The notes: generated by a model from the letters alone, not told the origin. Positions 49,015 through 58,264 are shown, counted from the first letter of the stretch. The stretch is DNA of 64,000 bases from Enterobacter wuhouensis (GCF_004331265.1 NZ_SJOO01000005.1:186001-250000); one strand, 5' to 3'. Translations and numbers: made by a program.

Positions 49015-50037
49015 ATGATTGTACTGAGCAATATTTCTAAGGTTTTTGACAACGGAAAGGTGGCGCTCACAGCCGTTGATAACGTCAATTTGACGATCGC
49101 ACAGGGACAAATTTACGGGATTATCGGTTACAGCGGCGCCGGTAAAAGTACGCTTATCCGCCTGCTGAACGGTCTGGAAAAACCGACTACCGGCAGCGTA
49201 ACCATCAACGGGCAGAATATTTCTGCCGCTAAGGGCGAAGCCTTACGTCAGGCGCGCCTGAAAATCAGCATGGTGTTTCAACACTTCAACCTGCTGTGGT
49301 CACGCACGGTCAACGAGAACATCGCGTTCTCGATGCAGATCGCGGGCGTGCCAAAGGCCAACATTCAGGCCCGCGTTGCCGAGCTGGTGGAGCTGGTTGG
49401 CCTGACGGGGCGTGAGAATGCTTACCCGTCCCAGTTGAGCGGCGGGCAAAAACAGCGCGTCGGCATTGCGCGCGCGCTGGCGAATAACCCGGACGTGCTG
49501 CTCTGCGACGAAGCCACGTCCGCGCTTGACCCGCAGACCACCGATCAGATCCTCGATCTGCTGCTGGACATTAACCGCCGGTTCAAACTCACCATCGTGC
49601 TGATCACCCACGAGATGCACGTGGTGCGCAAAATCTGCGACCGCGTGGCGGTGATGGAAAACGGAAAAGTCGTGGAAGAGGGCGACGTGCTGAGCGTCTT
49701 TACCCATCCGCAGCAGCCCATTACGCAACAGTTTGTGCGTCAGGTGAGCCAGTACGCCGAAGACGAAACCTTTAATACCGAGCTGGCAACCGAGCTGGAA
49801 GGCGCGGTGATCAAGCTGACCTTTACCGGACACAGCACGCACAGGCCGATTGTCGGAGAGCTAACGCTGCGCTACGGCCTGCCGTTTAACATCCTGCACG
49901 GGAAGATGACGCAAACCGCCCACGGCGTTTTTGGGCTGCTCTGGGTGCACGTCGTGGCATCCGATGAACAACTGAACAATATCCTCGCCGACCTGCAGCA
50001 AAGCGATATTGAAGGCGAGGTGATTAAACATGGCTGA
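49015..50037 (+). CDS. Methionine-type ABC importer ATPase (MetN-like)
   Basis: 340 aa. ABC domain (1-240) with GYSGAGKST, LSGGQKQRVGIARAL and LLCDEATSALD, followed by a C-terminal NIL domain (about 262-340), the regulatory methionine-binding module of MetN. It is a second MetN-type set: E. coli metNIQ is located elsewhere. Position next to transsulfuration genes suggests uptake of methionine or a related sulfur compound. It overlaps the permease gene by eight bases. Confidence 0.88.
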   Translation: MIVLSNISKVFDNGKVALTAVDNVNLTIAQGQIYGIIGYSGAGKSTLIRLLNGLEKPTTGSVTINGQNISAAKGEALRQARLKISMVFQHFNLLWSRTVNENIAFSMQIAGVPKANIQARVAELVELVGLTGRENAYPSQLSGGQKQRVGIARALANNPDVLLCDEATSALDPQTTDQILDLLLDINRRFKLTIVLITHEMHVVRKICDRVAVMENGKVVEEGDVLSVFTHPQQPITQQFVRQVSQYAEDETFNTELATELEGAVIKLTFTGHSTHRPIVGELTLRYGLPFNILHGKMTQTAHGVFGLLWVHVVASDEQLNNILADLQQSDIEGEVIKHG

Positions 50038-50698
50038 GAATCTCTTTCCGCATCTCAAGTGGGATCAGCTCTGGGCGGCGACGCTCGAGACGCTGTACAT
50101 GACCGCGCTCTCCGGCGTAGCGACGTTCGTTCTTGGGATTGTGCTCGGCCTGGCGCTGTTTTTGACCGCGCGCGGCGGCCTGTTCCACAACCGAACGGTC
50201 TACAGCGTCATTTCGATTGTGGTGAACGTGTTCCGCTCCATTCCGTTCATCATCTTGATCGTATTGCTGATCCCGTTCACGAAAACCATCGTGGGGACCA
50301 TCCTCGGGGCAAACGCGGCTCTGCCAGCGCTGATTGTGGGCGCAGCACCGTTCTACGCACGCCTGGTGGAAATCGCCCTGCGTGAAGTGGACAAAGGGGT
50401 TATTGAGGCAACGCGCTCGATGGGCGCACGACTGAGCACGCTCGTGTTTCGGGTTTTACTGCCGGAATCATCACCTGCACTGGTTTCAGGTATTACGGTG
50501 ACGCTGATTGCGCTGGTGAGCTACAGCGCAATGGCGGGGGTGATTGGCGCCGGCGGTTTGGGAAATCTGGCTTATCTGGAAGGATTCCAGCGCAACCATG
50601 GTGACGTCACGCTGGTGGCAACGGTGACCATTTTAATCATCGTTTTCATTATCCAGTTCTGCGGCGATGTCATTACTTCACTGTTAGATAAACGCTAA
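50030..50698 (+). CDS. Methionine-type ABC importer permease (MetI-like)
   Basis: 222 aa with five or six hydrophobic segments and the EAA loop VIEATRSMGARLSTLVFRVLLPES that docks on the ATPase. MetI family by sequence (NVFRSIPFIILIVLLIPFTK). It begins inside the end of the ATPase gene. Confidence 0.88.
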   Translation: MAENLFPHLKWDQLWAATLETLYMTALSGVATFVLGIVLGLALFLTARGGLFHNRTVYSVISIVVNVFRSIPFIILIVLLIPFTKTIVGTILGANAALPALIVGAAPFYARLVEIALREVDKGVIEATRSMGARLSTLVFRVLLPESSPALVSGITVTLIALVSYSAMAGVIGAGGLGNLAYLEGFQRNHGDVTLVATVTILIIVFIIQFCGDVITSLLDKR

Positions 50699-50721
50699 TA
50701 AATACACACAGGAACCACATC

Positions 50722-51534
50722 ATGAAAAAGACACTGACGCTGATCGCCGCCGCAACCCTGAGCGCCCTGAGCTTTGCCTCCTGGGCCGACACGCTGACCG
50801 TAGGCGCGTCCAACACGCCTCATGCCGAAATTCTGGAGCAGGCGAAGCCGATTCTGGCGAAGCAGGGTATCGATCTGGAGATCAAACCGTTCCAGGACTA
50901 CATTCTGCCCAACACCGCGCTGGCAGGCCGTGACATTGACGCCAACTACTTCCAGCACATCCCTTACCTGAACAGCGTGCTGAAAGATCATGCGGGCGAC
51001 AAGGACTACGATTTTGTCAGCGCCGGTGCGATCCACATTGAGCCTATCGGCATCTACTCCAAAAAATACAAGTCGCTGAAGGATCTGCCTGAAGGCGGCA
51101 AGATCATCATGCGTGACGCCGTTTCCGAAGAGGGCCGTATTCTCTCCATCTTTGAAAAAGAGGGCGTCATCAAGCTGAAGCCGGGCATCGATAAAGTGAC
51201 CGCGCGCATCAGCGATATCGTTGAGAACCCGAAAAAGCTGCAGTTCACGCCTAACGTTGAAGCCTCTCTGCTGCCGCAGATGTACAACAACGACGAAGGC
51301 GCGGCGGTGGTGATCAACGCCAACTACGCGATTGATGCCGGTCTGGACCCGGTTCACGATCCGATTGCGGTAGAAAGCGGTGAAAACAACCCGTACGCCA
51401 ACATCATTACCGTGCACCGCGGTGATGAGAAGAAAAAAGATATCGTCGCGCTGGTGAACGTGCTGCATTCTAAAGAGATTCAGGACTGGATCCGCACCAA
51501 ATACAAAGGCGCGGTCATTCCCGTAAACAACTAA
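50722..51534 (+). CDS. Periplasmic methionine-type binding protein (MetQ/NlpA-like), not a lipoprotein
   Basis: 270 aa. Signal peptide to about residue 22 (SWA-DTLTVGAS). The mature part follows MetQ: TPHAEILEQAKPIL, DYILPNTALAGRDIDANYFQHIPYL, NYAIDAGL, NPYANIITV. Unlike E. coli MetQ there is no lipobox Cys at the signal end, so it should be free in the periplasm. Completes the divergent transporter operon. Confidence 0.9.
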   Translation: MKKTLTLIAAATLSALSFASWADTLTVGASNTPHAEILEQAKPILAKQGIDLEIKPFQDYILPNTALAGRDIDANYFQHIPYLNSVLKDHAGDKDYDFVSAGAIHIEPIGIYSKKYKSLKDLPEGGKIIMRDAVSEEGRILSIFEKEGVIKLKPGIDKVTARISDIVENPKKLQFTPNVEASLLPQMYNNDEGAAVVINANYAIDAGLDPVHDPIAVESGENNPYANIITVHRGDEKKKDIVALVNVLHSKEIQDWIRTKYKGAVIPVNN

Positions 51535-51552
51535 TTAATTGATTTAACAGAC

Positions 51553-51587
51553 GAAGCCCGGTGAGTCTCTCGCCGGGCTTCTTTTTT
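51553..51587 (+). terminator. Terminator after the MetQ-like gene
   Basis: GAAGCCCGG and CCGGGCTTC stem, followed by six T. Confidence 0.92.
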
Positions 51588-51643
51588 GTATCCGGCCGAT
51601 GAATCATTTAAGCTGAATGCTTTAGGGCAATGGAGTGAAGGCA

Positions 51644-51853
51644 ATGGGCAATGTGACTAAAGACGAAGCGCTGTACCAGGAGATGTGCCGGGTCGTCGGG
51701 AAGGTGGTGCTTGAGATGCGTGATTTAGGGCAGGAGCCAAAGCATATTGTCATTGCCGGCGTGCTGCGTACCGCGCTGGCGAACCAGCGCGTTAAGCGCA
51801 GTGAGTTGACAACCGAAGCGATGGAAACGGTGGTTAAGGCGCTGGCTGGCTGA
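51644..51853 (+). CDS. fumD: Fumarase D (FumD/YdhZ)
   Basis: 69 aa, close to E. coli FumD: EMCRVVGKVVLEMRDLGQEPKHIVIAGVLRTALAN. The small protein was reported to have fumarase activity. In E. coli it lies next to pykF; here the transsulfuration/transporter block separates them. ATG 51644 has GGAGTGAAGG upstream. Its last 20 bases overlap the convergent permease gene. Confidence 0.92.
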   Translation: MGNVTKDEALYQEMCRVVGKVVLEMRDLGQEPKHIVIAGVLRTALANQRVKRSELTTEAMETVVKALAG

Positions 51854-52520
51854 ACCGCAGGCGTTTCGCCAGCTGCTCCAGCGAGCAGCAGAGCAGGTAA
51901 TAGACCACGCCCGTAAAGATAAAAATGGCCGCCGGGTAAATCTGCACCCGGTTGTTCACCTGACCCGCCACCGTCGTCAGTTCCGGCACGTTCACGATAA
52001 ACGCCAGCGACGTATCCTTCAGCAGGCTGATAAAAATCCCCACCAGTGACGGCAGAATATTGCGCATCACCTGCGGCAGCAGCACGCGCCACAGGGTTTG
52101 CCCGGTGCTGAACCCTTGCGTCAGTGCCGCTTCGTACTGGCCTCTGGGCAAGGCGTTTAGCCCGGCGAGCACGGTGTGCATCACCGACGCTGCCGTAAAC
52201 CAGGCCAGCGCCAGCGTCACGGTAAGGGCACCCGGCAGATCGCCGCCCGTTATCAGCGGCAGCAGATACCACATCCAGAAAATCACGAAGATGAGCGGAA
52301 TGCCGCGTATCAACTCTGCCCACAGAAACAGCGCTCTGCGCACGAGTCCTGGATATCGCCATGCCAGGCAGGCAAGGGCAAACCCGCCGGGCAGGGCCAG
52401 CAGCGCCGCACCTGCCGCCATCATCAACGAGAGCAATACCCCGCCAGGCTCACCGCTTGCCATGCGTCCCCACAGCAGGTAGTCCAGGTTTTCAGTAATC
52501 ACATGCAGTCCGGCAATCAT
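51834..52520 (-). CDS. Polar amino-acid ABC transporter permease 2 (GltK-like)
   Basis: 228 aa, His/Glu/Gln/Arg permease family, with the EAA-type loop QYEAALTQGFSTGQTLWRVLLPQ and LSLLKDTSLAFIV. Last of a four-gene operon: binding protein, ATPase, permease 1, permease 2. Overlaps permease 1 by four bases and fumD by 20 at its 3' end. Confidence 0.88.
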   Translation of the reverse strand: MIAGLHVITENLDYLLWGRMASGEPGGVLLSLMMAAGAALLALPGGFALACLAWRYPGLVRRALFLWAELIRGIPLIFVIFWMWYLLPLITGGDLPGALTVTLALAWFTAASVMHTVLAGLNALPRGQYEAALTQGFSTGQTLWRVLLPQVMRNILPSLVGIFISLLKDTSLAFIVNVPELTTVAGQVNNRVQIYPAAIFIFTGVVYYLLCCSLEQLAKRLRFSQPAP

Positions 52521-53251
52521 ATGTTCTTCCCTGCGTGGGGGCCGAAGCGCGCCAGTACCATCCCAAGCACCACGCCGGTAAGCAGGTACAGGGCGGTGCC
52601 TACGGTAAAGGCCTCCAGCGCGTGCGCGTTGTAGCTTTCGATCTGCCGCACCTGATAGGTGAGTTCGGCAAAACCAATGCCGCTGGCGAGCGAGGAGAGC
52701 TTCATCAGGTTAAGGTACTGCCCGACGACGGGCTGCCAGGCATTGGCCAGCCCTTGCGGCAGAAGGATGTAGCGAAAGCGTCGCCATGTGGAAAACCCCT
52801 GAGCCAGCGCCGCTTCCTGCTGTCCGGCGGGCACCGAGCGTAGCCCGGACGCCACCTCTTCAATCAAAAAGGCCGAAGTGAACACCCCTAAACCCCAGGC
52901 AGAACATAAAAATTCCGGCGTGAACCACCAGACGTCGCCGGGCAAAATCGACCATGCGTGATCGGCATTCACGACGTCCCGAAACCCGAGCGGCAGCCCG
53001 TTCCAGGCGGCGAAGTACCAGAACAGGAGCTGTACCAGCAGCGGCGTATTGCGAAACAGCGAAACCCAGCCGCTGACGACGGCATGCCCGAACCGTCCTG
53101 CGGAGAGGCGCAGGAGCAGAAACAGCAGCGCCAGCAGGCTGGCAAGCATTATCCCCGCGAGCGTAACCCACAGGGTAGTGATGAAGCCGGATACTATCCA
53201 CTGCAGGGGCTGCCCGGTCAGCACTCCCTGCCAGTCGAGCGCGGGCATCAC
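52517..53251 (-). CDS. Polar amino-acid ABC transporter permease 1 (GltJ-like)
   Basis: 244 aa with about five hydrophobic helices, FRNTPLLVQLLFWYFA typical of this family and the loop QQEAALAQGFSTWRRFRYILLPQ for ATPase contact. Pairs with permease 2 as a heterodimer. Overlaps the ATPase stop by four bases. Confidence 0.88.
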   Translation of the reverse strand: MMPALDWQGVLTGQPLQWIVSGFITTLWVTLAGIMLASLLALLFLLLRLSAGRFGHAVVSGWVSLFRNTPLLVQLLFWYFAAWNGLPLGFRDVVNADHAWSILPGDVWWFTPEFLCSAWGLGVFTSAFLIEEVASGLRSVPAGQQEAALAQGFSTWRRFRYILLPQGLANAWQPVVGQYLNLMKLSSLASGIGFAELTYQVRQIESYNAHALEAFTVGTALYLLTGVVLGMVLARFGPHAGKNI

Positions 53252-54063
53252 GGCTGCTCCTGGTGAAGCGGGTCGAGCACTTTTTGCAGGAACCGCTGCG
53301 CGCGCGGATGCGACGGTTGATTGAAAAATTGCGCAGGCGGGGCGGTTTCGAGAATGTGCCCGCCGTCGATAAAGACGATCCGGTCAGCAATCTCCCGGGC
53401 AAACTGCATCTCGTGCGTCACCACAATCATGGTGATCCCGCTGTGGGCGAGAGCCTTCATCACAAACAGCACTTCACCAATCATCTCAGGGTCGAGGGCT
53501 GACGTTGGCTCATCGAAGAGAATGATCTGCGGCGACGAGGCCAGCGCGCGGGCAATCGCCACGCGCTGCTGCTGGCCGCCGGAAAGCTGCGCGGGAAAAT
53601 GATGGGCTTTTTCCAGCATCCCGACCTTCTCCAGCAGCGCCAGCGCGCGCTCCTGCGCGGGCAGCGGCTTCCAGCCGTGCACATGCTCCAGCGCCAGGGT
53701 GATGTTCTGGCTGGCGGTGAGGTGGGCGTAAAGGTTGAACTGCTGGAACACAAAGCCGACGCGGCTGCGGAGCTGGCGCAGTGCCGCAGTGGCAAGCCGG
53801 GCGGTGGGTTTGTTATCGATCAGGATGTCGCCGTCACTGAGGGTTTCAAGCTGGTTGATCAGGCGGATCAACGTTGATTTCCCTGAACCGGACGGGCCGA
53901 GGATGGCAACGACTTCGCCAGGCGCAATGCTGAGGTTAATGCCTTTTAATACCTCATGGTCGCCGTAGCGTTTTACGACGTCACGAAACTCGACGCTGGC
54001 CTGTTCCAGATGTGAAAAATCCGCGGCACCGGCCGCGGAGTGTGAAAATAAACCTGAGAGCAT
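53248..54063 (-). CDS. Polar amino-acid ABC transporter ATPase (GltL-like)
   Basis: 271 aa. Walker A GPSGSGKST, signature LSGGQQQRVAIARAL, Walker [15 protein letters not shown], switch His VVTHEM. About 25 extra residues at the N-terminus compared with GltL/GlnQ; an internal start is possible. One base separates it from the binding-protein gene stop. Confidence 0.9.
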   Translation of the reverse strand: MLSGLFSHSAAGAADFSHLEQASVEFRDVVKRYGDHEVLKGINLSIAPGEVVAILGPSGSGKSTLIRLINQLETLSDGDILIDNKPTARLATAALRQLRSRVGFVFQQFNLYAHLTASQNITLALEHVHGWKPLPAQERALALLEKVGMLEKAHHFPAQLSGGQQQRVAIARALASSPQIILFDEPTSALDPEMIGEVLFVMKALAHSGITMIVVTHEMQFAREIADRIVFIDGGHILETAPPAQFFNQPSHPRAQRFLQKVLDPLHQEQP

Positions 54064-54064
54064 A

Positions 54065-54895
54065 TTACTGGGCTTCTATTTCAAAGGCGCGAGGCTGTGG
54101 AGCGGGCGTGTTTGGGCCGAACCAGACATCGTAGATTTTTGCCGCCTGGCCGTTCTTCTCGAGATTAACCAGCTCATCGTTCACAACCTTCAGCAGCGCC
54201 GTTTCGCCTTTTTTCACCCCAACGCCGATCTCTTCCTTGCTGAGCAGATCGGGCAGGATTTTAAAGTTCGCCTTATCCGGGGCCTGCGCCAGCAGGCCGG
54301 CCAGAATGGTGCTGTCCTGGGTGATGGCCTGGACGTTGCCGTTGCGCAGCGCCGTTAGCGCCAGCGGGATGTCGTCATAGGAGAGCACGCGAGACTGCGG
54401 GAAACGCTGGTGCAGCGCCTGTTCGCCCGTTGTTCCTTTTACCGCGCCAATGCGCGCACGGCTGTACTCATCCAGCCTGTCAGGGGATTTCGCCGGTACC
54501 AGAAACTGCTGCCCGGTCACGAAATAGGGAGTGGAAAAATCAATCACCTGGGCACGCTCCGGCGTAATGGTGATATCGGCCACGATCAGATCCGCTTTGC
54601 CGGACTGCAGCAGCGGGATGCGGTTGGCCGGATTGGTCGCAACCAGCTCCAGCTTCACGCCGAGCGCTTTTGCCAGCGCCCTGGCAAAGTCGACGTCATA
54701 GCCCACAATGTCATGCGTTTTTGCGTCAACGGAGCCAAACGGCGGGTTGGCGTCGAAGGTGGCGACTTTAACCACGCCCGCGGCCTTAATATCCGCCAGC
54801 TGGTCCGCCTGGACCGTCGTCGAAAGCATGCCGCCTGCTGCCAGTAAGCCCAGCGCCAGCGCCAGTTTTTGATACGATTTTTTGTCTGCTGCCAT
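54065..54895 (-). CDS. Periplasmic polar amino-acid binding protein
   Basis: 276 aa. Signal peptide to about residue 30 (TVQA-DQLADIKAAG), then family 3 binding protein features: DANPPFGSVDAKTHDIVGYDVDFARALAKALGVKLELV, NRIPLLQSGKADLIVADITITPER. Glutamate, aspartate or another polar amino acid is likely; specificity is not decided. The 244-base region upstream (54896-55139) contains no recognised gene. Confidence 0.88.
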   Translation of the reverse strand: MAADKKSYQKLALALGLLAAGGMLSTTVQADQLADIKAAGVVKVATFDANPPFGSVDAKTHDIVGYDVDFARALAKALGVKLELVATNPANRIPLLQSGKADLIVADITITPERAQVIDFSTPYFVTGQQFLVPAKSPDRLDEYSRARIGAVKGTTGEQALHQRFPQSRVLSYDDIPLALTALRNGNVQAITQDSTILAGLLAQAPDKANFKILPDLLSKEEIGVGVKKGETALLKVVNDELVNLEKNGQAAKIYDVWFGPNTPAPQPRAFEIEAQ

Positions 54896-55139
54896 AGTAA
54901 TAGGTCATCCCGTCATTTTTGTTGTGTCCCGTTACGCTCCCATAAGCAAACCCTATCGACAAATACCAAATCGTTCTTTGCTATGAGAGAAAAAGCATTA
55001 GTGAACAAGGTGTTACCAACAGGTTAATGACAGGGGCTGCTATTTGCAGATCCTGCACATCAACAGTCGATATTGATATTTCCAGACGGATACGTTGGGT
55101 GCTTTACTGAGGACAGGTGAAGCGAAGAGGGTAAAGACG

Positions 55140-55307
55140 ATGAAAAAATGGATCAGCACGTTACGGCGGTTTTTTGCGACCCGGCAGGTCAACGCGGAGA
55201 ACAGCGCGCAACGTGTTCTTGAGTCTGTCCTGCCAGTCGCCAGCCTTTACGGCGTGGACGTTGCCAACATCGACCCGGAGTGGTTCCATGATAAAACGTC
55301 ACGCTGA
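55140..55307 (+). CDS. Small basic hypothetical protein
   Basis: 55 aa, MKKWISTLRRFF start then a hydrophilic part with PEWFHDKTSR at the end. AGAGG lies eight bases before the ATG. Basic N-terminus and short length recall small regulatory proteins, but it is not recognised. Confidence 0.5.
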   Translation: MKKWISTLRRFFATRQVNAENSAQRVLESVLPVASLYGVDVANIDPEWFHDKTSR

Positions 55308-55365
55308 ACTGCGCCTCACGCGCAAAATTTACTGGAATGAGCTGTGCGTTACGTATGTAAAGTGA
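55288..55365 (+). CDS. Possible 25-residue peptide overlapping the preceding gene
   Basis: ATG 55288 is preceded by GGAG at an ideal seven-base distance and gives 25 residues, basic and aromatic (LRLTRKIYWNELC). It starts inside the end of the 55-aa gene in another frame. Only the ribosome site supports it. Confidence 0.25.
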   Translation: MIKRHAELRLTRKIYWNELCVTYVK

Positions 55366-55451
55366 CGATAAACGGAAAAGTACGCTGCAAATCATTCGGT
55401 TAACCAACCTGCTTTTGTTACCAATGTGTCCTTTCACTCATGGAGAAAATG

Positions 55452-56858
55452 ATGAAACGGACCACGTTAGCAACGGCACTTTCGACCCCCGCGCTATTTT
55501 TTGCACTTCATGCGGCCTATGCCGCGCCTCAGGCACATGTTGTCTGCGGCTATTCCCACACCCTTGGCGATGACGCCATCATGATGTTCGGCATGCCCAA
55601 CGAGGCCATGCTGCATGACTTCTTCGGCAACGCGCACACCGACGCGGGTTCAGGCCGTGAAAGCCTGCGCAAGCTTGAAGACACAACCTGTGATAACAAA
55701 GCGGACAGCTCGGCATACTGGGCGCCTTCGCTGCGGCTGCCTGACGGCACCGTCGTAAAACCGGCGTATCAAAAAACCTATTATCAGGCTTCGAACGTGG
55801 AAACCTGGCCGCTGCAGCCGTTCCCGGCGGGGCTATCGCTGCTGGCGGGCGATCACCACGGCACCGCGCCTAACCCGCACATCTCCTTCTTATGTGCCAA
55901 CGGCAAAGGTTACACCACCAAAACGGGTGAAATTTGCAGGTTACGTAAGGCGGGAGATGCCGTGCAGTTTAATATCGGGATCCAGTTCCCCAACTGCTGG
56001 GACGGCGTGAACCTCAAGCCCGCTCACGGCATGACCAACGCGGCATACGATACCCATGGGCAATGCCCGACGGCGTTTCCGGTGAAAATCCCAACGGTGA
56101 ACATGAATATCGCCTACGTGCTCCCGACGGTCTCGTCGCTGGATACCGCCAAAGCCCAGCTTTCGCTCGATCCCATTATGCATGGGGACGAACGCGAAGA
56201 GCGCTGGGGAAGCCTCTATACCGCGCATGCTGACTTTATGAACGGCTGGACCGACGATGCGGCGCGCTTTATGACCGACCTGTGCATGAACCGGGGGATA
56301 GACTGCGGCACGACCGTGCCTTACGGTTACTCGAAAGCGCAGGCGAACGTCTGGCTAAGCAGCCTGGAGCCTGACCACGCTCAGCCGCAGCCGCAGGTGT
56401 TGCTGGTGCAGGATAACTGGCAGACCGGAGGCCGTAGCAAAAACAGTGAAACCCTCTCGCTGGTGAAGTTTAAAATCCCGCCATTACCGGCAGGGCAGGA
56501 TCCTTCTCTGTTTAAATATCGCGTACGCCTCTACGGCGGTAAGGTAGAAACTAACGGTGCCGATCAAATCTTCTTCTATCCGGCCCGCAGCGACTGGAAC
56601 CCCGCGACGGTCAGCTGGGCTACCCGCCCGGCGTGCAATTATAAATCGGATGCCGTGCTGTATCTGAACCACTCCCGGGAGTACCGCATGGTGGACGTGG
56701 ACAAAGCCGTTCGCAGGGCGCTGGCGGAAGGTAAAACCGAGATTTCATGGTACATCGGCGGCGATCGTCAGGGAAACCATTATCAATTTGAGACCTCAGC
56801 TTCGCCTCAAAGCCTGATCCTGATGCTGACCGGATTCAAAAAGACGCCAGAGATCTGA
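55452..56858 (+). CDS. Secreted DUF1996-like protein
   Basis: 468 aa from the ATG best spaced to GGAG; two Met codons lie just upstream. Signal peptide to about residue 22 (AAYA-APQ). N-terminal part (about 25-270) has the DUF1996 pattern: HDFFGN, SSAYWAPSL, FPAGLSLLAGD, IQFPNCWDGVN, IPTVNMNIAYVLP. The C-terminal part (about 310-455) looks like a beta-sandwich repeat module (DNRLRE/CBM96-like; DWNPATVSW). DUF1996 is common in fungi and actinomycetes and has no settled function; an extracellular carbohydrate-related role is possible. It precedes a two-component system by 41 bases. Confidence 0.72.
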   Translation: MKRTTLATALSTPALFFALHAAYAAPQAHVVCGYSHTLGDDAIMMFGMPNEAMLHDFFGNAHTDAGSGRESLRKLEDTTCDNKADSSAYWAPSLRLPDGTVVKPAYQKTYYQASNVETWPLQPFPAGLSLLAGDHHGTAPNPHISFLCANGKGYTTKTGEICRLRKAGDAVQFNIGIQFPNCWDGVNLKPAHGMTNAAYDTHGQCPTAFPVKIPTVNMNIAYVLPTVSSLDTAKAQLSLDPIMHGDEREERWGSLYTAHADFMNGWTDDAARFMTDLCMNRGIDCGTTVPYGYSKAQANVWLSSLEPDHAQPQPQVLLVQDNWQTGGRSKNSETLSLVKFKIPPLPAGQDPSLFKYRVRLYGGKVETNGADQIFFYPARSDWNPATVSWATRPACNYKSDAVLYLNHSREYRMVDVDKAVRRALAEGKTEISWYIGGDRQGNHYQFETSASPQSLILMLTGFKKTPEI

Positions 56859-56899
56859 TAACACGCGCGTTATTTTGTCCTCATCGTCGTTAGCTGGTA

Positions 56900-58264
56900 A
56901 TGTCGACAGCCCGAATGACTGCCCCCGTTAACGACATGAGCATCAAAAAAATGATTAGGCGCAGCGTCGCGATCTGGGCGATGGTCTGCCTGGCGAGCGG
57001 TGCATTGCTGTACGCCGAGAATATTCGTCGCCAGTTTTGGGAGCGCGACCGCGAATTTTCGGCGCTTTACTCGGGTATTAGCGCCGTTCTGACGCAAAAT
57101 GAGTCCGTGCTTCCTTTGCTGAACGGCGACGAAGATCTCTCTGCCCTGCGCAAAAAATTCCCGCATATTCTGATGCTTGAGAAAACGAGCGGGCGCGCGC
57201 TGGATGCCGCGCGGGTTGAACCCTACCGCGACCTGCAGTACTGGCTGTATAACCCCTGGCGGCAAATCCGCGTCCTTATCGACCTGACGCCTCTGCTCGC
57301 GCCTCCTCATCGTTTCGCGCACTTGAGCCTTCTGCTGACGGGCAGCCGCGAGGAGAAATCCGCAGCAGACTTCTGGTACTGGCAGCGTTCCTTCCCCCAG
57401 CATACTCAACCCTTCACGCTGACGGCGGATGCAAAACCCGACTGGCTCGGCGTCGCCTGGCTTAGCTTCCCGCTACTCTTTCTGGGATGGGCGATGGCAA
57501 TCGCCGTGGCCAGCGCGGCGCTGTGGCAGCGTCAAGCGCGCAAAGAGGCGGAACAGCGCGCCCTTTATTATCAGCACGCCCGGCTCAACACGCTCGGCGA
57601 GATCACGGCAGGGATTGTGCACGAAATCAACCAGCCGCTCACCGCCGTACAGACCTGGGTGCAGGGGGCACAGCGCCAGCTTCAGCAGGACAATCCGCAG
57701 GCGGTATCGCAGGCTTTGGCGGCAGCGCTGACGCAAACGCAGCGTATCGGCGCGTTACTCACCCGTTTCCGCGAGCACGTCGTGCAGGAGAAAGTGACGC
57801 TGCGCGAGACCGATCTGGCGCAGTGCTGGCAGCACGTGGTGAATTTGCTGGAGCATGAGCGCAAAGCCGAACATATTGCTGTTAGCCATGCTTTTGCCGC
57901 CGGGGCGAGCACCGTACTGGCCGACAGGCTATGGCTTGAGCAGGTGCTGCATAACCTGCTCAGCAACGCGATTCAGTCGCAGCAGACGTGCGCTAAGGGC
58001 TGGATTCGGATTGAAAGCCAAAAGAGTGACGATGGCGTCTGCATTACGGTTACCGACGGCGGCCCCGGTTTTAGCCAGGAGGCGCTCCAGCACGCGTTTA
58101 TGCCGTTTTACAGCGGACGTAAGGCGGGGATTGGCCTCGGCATGACCTTAATCGAGTCGCTGATGACGCGCATGAACGGGTCGATAACCCTGGGCAACGC
58201 TCCGGAGGGCGGGGCGCAAATCGTTCTTCAACTGGCAAACGGAAGGGAGGCGCCGCATGGTTAA
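56900..58264 (+). CDS. Sensor histidine kinase (FixL/DctB-like)
   Basis: 454 aa. TM1 about 23-39, periplasmic domain about 40-182 without recognised fold, TM2 about 184-208, then HisKA with phosphoacceptor His241 in GIVHEINQPL, and HATPase with NAIQS (N box), VTDGGPGFS and AGIGLGM. The H-box type (HEINQPL) is that of DctB/FixL kinases. Start uncertain: ATG 56900, 56915 and 56936 all lack a strong ribosome site. Its end overlaps the regulator gene by eight bases. Confidence 0.88.
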   Translation: MSTARMTAPVNDMSIKKMIRRSVAIWAMVCLASGALLYAENIRRQFWERDREFSALYSGISAVLTQNESVLPLLNGDEDLSALRKKFPHILMLEKTSGRALDAARVEPYRDLQYWLYNPWRQIRVLIDLTPLLAPPHRFAHLSLLLTGSREEKSAADFWYWQRSFPQHTQPFTLTADAKPDWLGVAWLSFPLLFLGWAMAIAVASAALWQRQARKEAEQRALYYQHARLNTLGEITAGIVHEINQPLTAVQTWVQGAQRQLQQDNPQAVSQALAAALTQTQRIGALLTRFREHVVQEKVTLRETDLAQCWQHVVNLLEHERKAEHIAVSHAFAAGASTVLADRLWLEQVLHNLLSNAIQSQQTCAKGWIRIESQKSDDGVCITVTDGGPGFSQEALQHAFMPFYSGRKAGIGLGMTLIESLMTRMNGSITLGNAPEGGAQIVLQLANGREAPHG

